A stretch of 64,000 nt of DNA, taken from assembly GCF_928391935.1 (NCBI RefSeq), contig NZ_CAKMTD010000001.1, positions 558,001-622,000 of the forward strand, written 5' to 3'. The notes beneath the pieces are model-generated. The model did not search any database. It had not been told where the DNA came from and saw only the letters and a program-made list of their open reading frames with translations. This document shows positions 63,799-64,000 of the stretch, piece after piece (positions within the stretch are counted from its first letter, which is position 1; the number at the start of each line of letters is the position of its first letter). The DNA is from Rothia nasimurium. Lineage in GTDB: Bacteria; Actinomycetota; Actinomycetes; Actinomycetales; Micrococcaceae. The translations under genes and the position numbers were made by a program.

Positions 63799-64000
63799 CT
63801 GTCGGACTCTCTTTCTTGTCTACTTCCCTGTAACGGAGCGGTTGCTCCTTTATCTGGCGCTTAAGGAAAAAGAGATAATTGCTCTCTTTCGCGCCCCCTC
63901 TATGCAGGCTGAATCCGACATTTGCCGGGTTCCTCAACCTACCGAGGTACCGACCCCCGAACTCGGGCGTGTCGCATAAGTGCTGTAGCAAAAATGCGCG
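63799..64000. other. S10 operon leader, cut by the window edge
   Basis: No gene is seen in these 202 bp. A small inverted repeat CCCGA AC TCGGG (63957-63968) and a TACCGAGGTA palindrome near 63944-63953 could form hairpins. No convincing promoter is readable. Confidence 0.4.

Noticed and set aside
1-64000. tRNA or rRNA genes
   Set aside because: No T-arm consensus (GGTTCGAATCC-like) with matching acceptor stem was found in the intergenic regions read by eye. A covariance-model scan would be decisive.

Overview
The window looks like a chromosomal segment of a moderately high-GC actinobacterium of the family Micrococcaceae, most likely Rothia or a close relative. The evidence is the actinobacterial gene order (glmS-acpS-nnrD-alr-tsaE-tsaB-rimI-tsaD; infA-rpmJ-rpsM-rpsK-rpoA-rplQ-truA), a mycothiol-type glycosyltransferase, DtxR-type iron boxes, GTG starts, TANNNT -10 elements placed 6-7 nt before start codons (leaderless style) and Ala/Glu-rich tails on ribosomal proteins. 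The genus call is inference.

Layout. 0.1-2.7 kb (+): a THUMP-like SAM methyltransferase and a GCS2-type carboxylate-amine ligase. 2.7-7.0 kb (-): alr-tsaE-tsaB-rimI-tsaD (D-alanine supply and tRNA t6A). 7.2-10.8 kb (+): an mshA-like glycosyltransferase, a phosphatase-annotated protein and a polyprenyl-phosphate sugar transferase; this block interrupts the usually contiguous minus-strand cluster, which resumes with nnrD, acpS and glmS (10.9-14.3 kb). 14.4-16.7 kb (+): coaA, a VanY-type lipoprotein, mscL. 17.2-23.0 kb (-): mannitol genes mtlD-mtlA with paired palindromic operators, then glmM and ppk2. 23.2-37.7 kb (-): rpsI-rplM, truA, rplQ-rpoA-rpsK-rpsM-rpmJ-infA, rlmN, map, adk-secY, rplO-rpmD-rpsE-rplR-rplF-rpsH-rplE-rplX-rplN. 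58.5-63.8 kb (-): the S10 operon rpsJ-rplC-rplD-rplW-rplB-rpsS-rplV-rpsC-rplP-rpmC-rpsQ.

The most unusual feature is between rpsQ and rplN, normally neighbours in the S10-spc region. About 20 kb there (38.2-58.5 kb) hold a complete catecholate siderophore system. A plus-strand operon (entB-like isochorismatase, entA, entC, Sfp-type PPTase) makes 2,3-dihydroxybenzoate and activates carrier proteins. A divergent minus-strand operon of about 14 kb encodes a binding lipoprotein, two membrane-anchored surface proteins, two permeases, an ATPase, a Fes-type esterase, a DHB-AMP ligase, a free-standing aryl carrier protein and a one-module C-A-T-TE synthetase with a serine-like pocket. This predicts an enterobactin-like cyclic tri-(DHB-Ser). 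A separate gene encodes a beta-propeller surface protein with a C-terminal LAXTG-type sorting signal. A DtxR-type box lies between the two divergent operons, and two more lie before the propeller gene. The three surface proteins share an uncharacterised repeat domain and may form a wall-spanning iron or siderophore capture relay.

Other notable items: ribosomal protein L17 fused to a C-terminal Sunset-like domain; a synonymously diverged remnant of the rlmN 3' end downstream of intact rlmN; structured leaders before rplN, rplM and rpoA; and a long hairpin at the tsaE stop. No tRNA, rRNA, CRISPR array or insertion sequence was recognised. No computation was run: domain calls, promoters and boxes are from reading the sequence.
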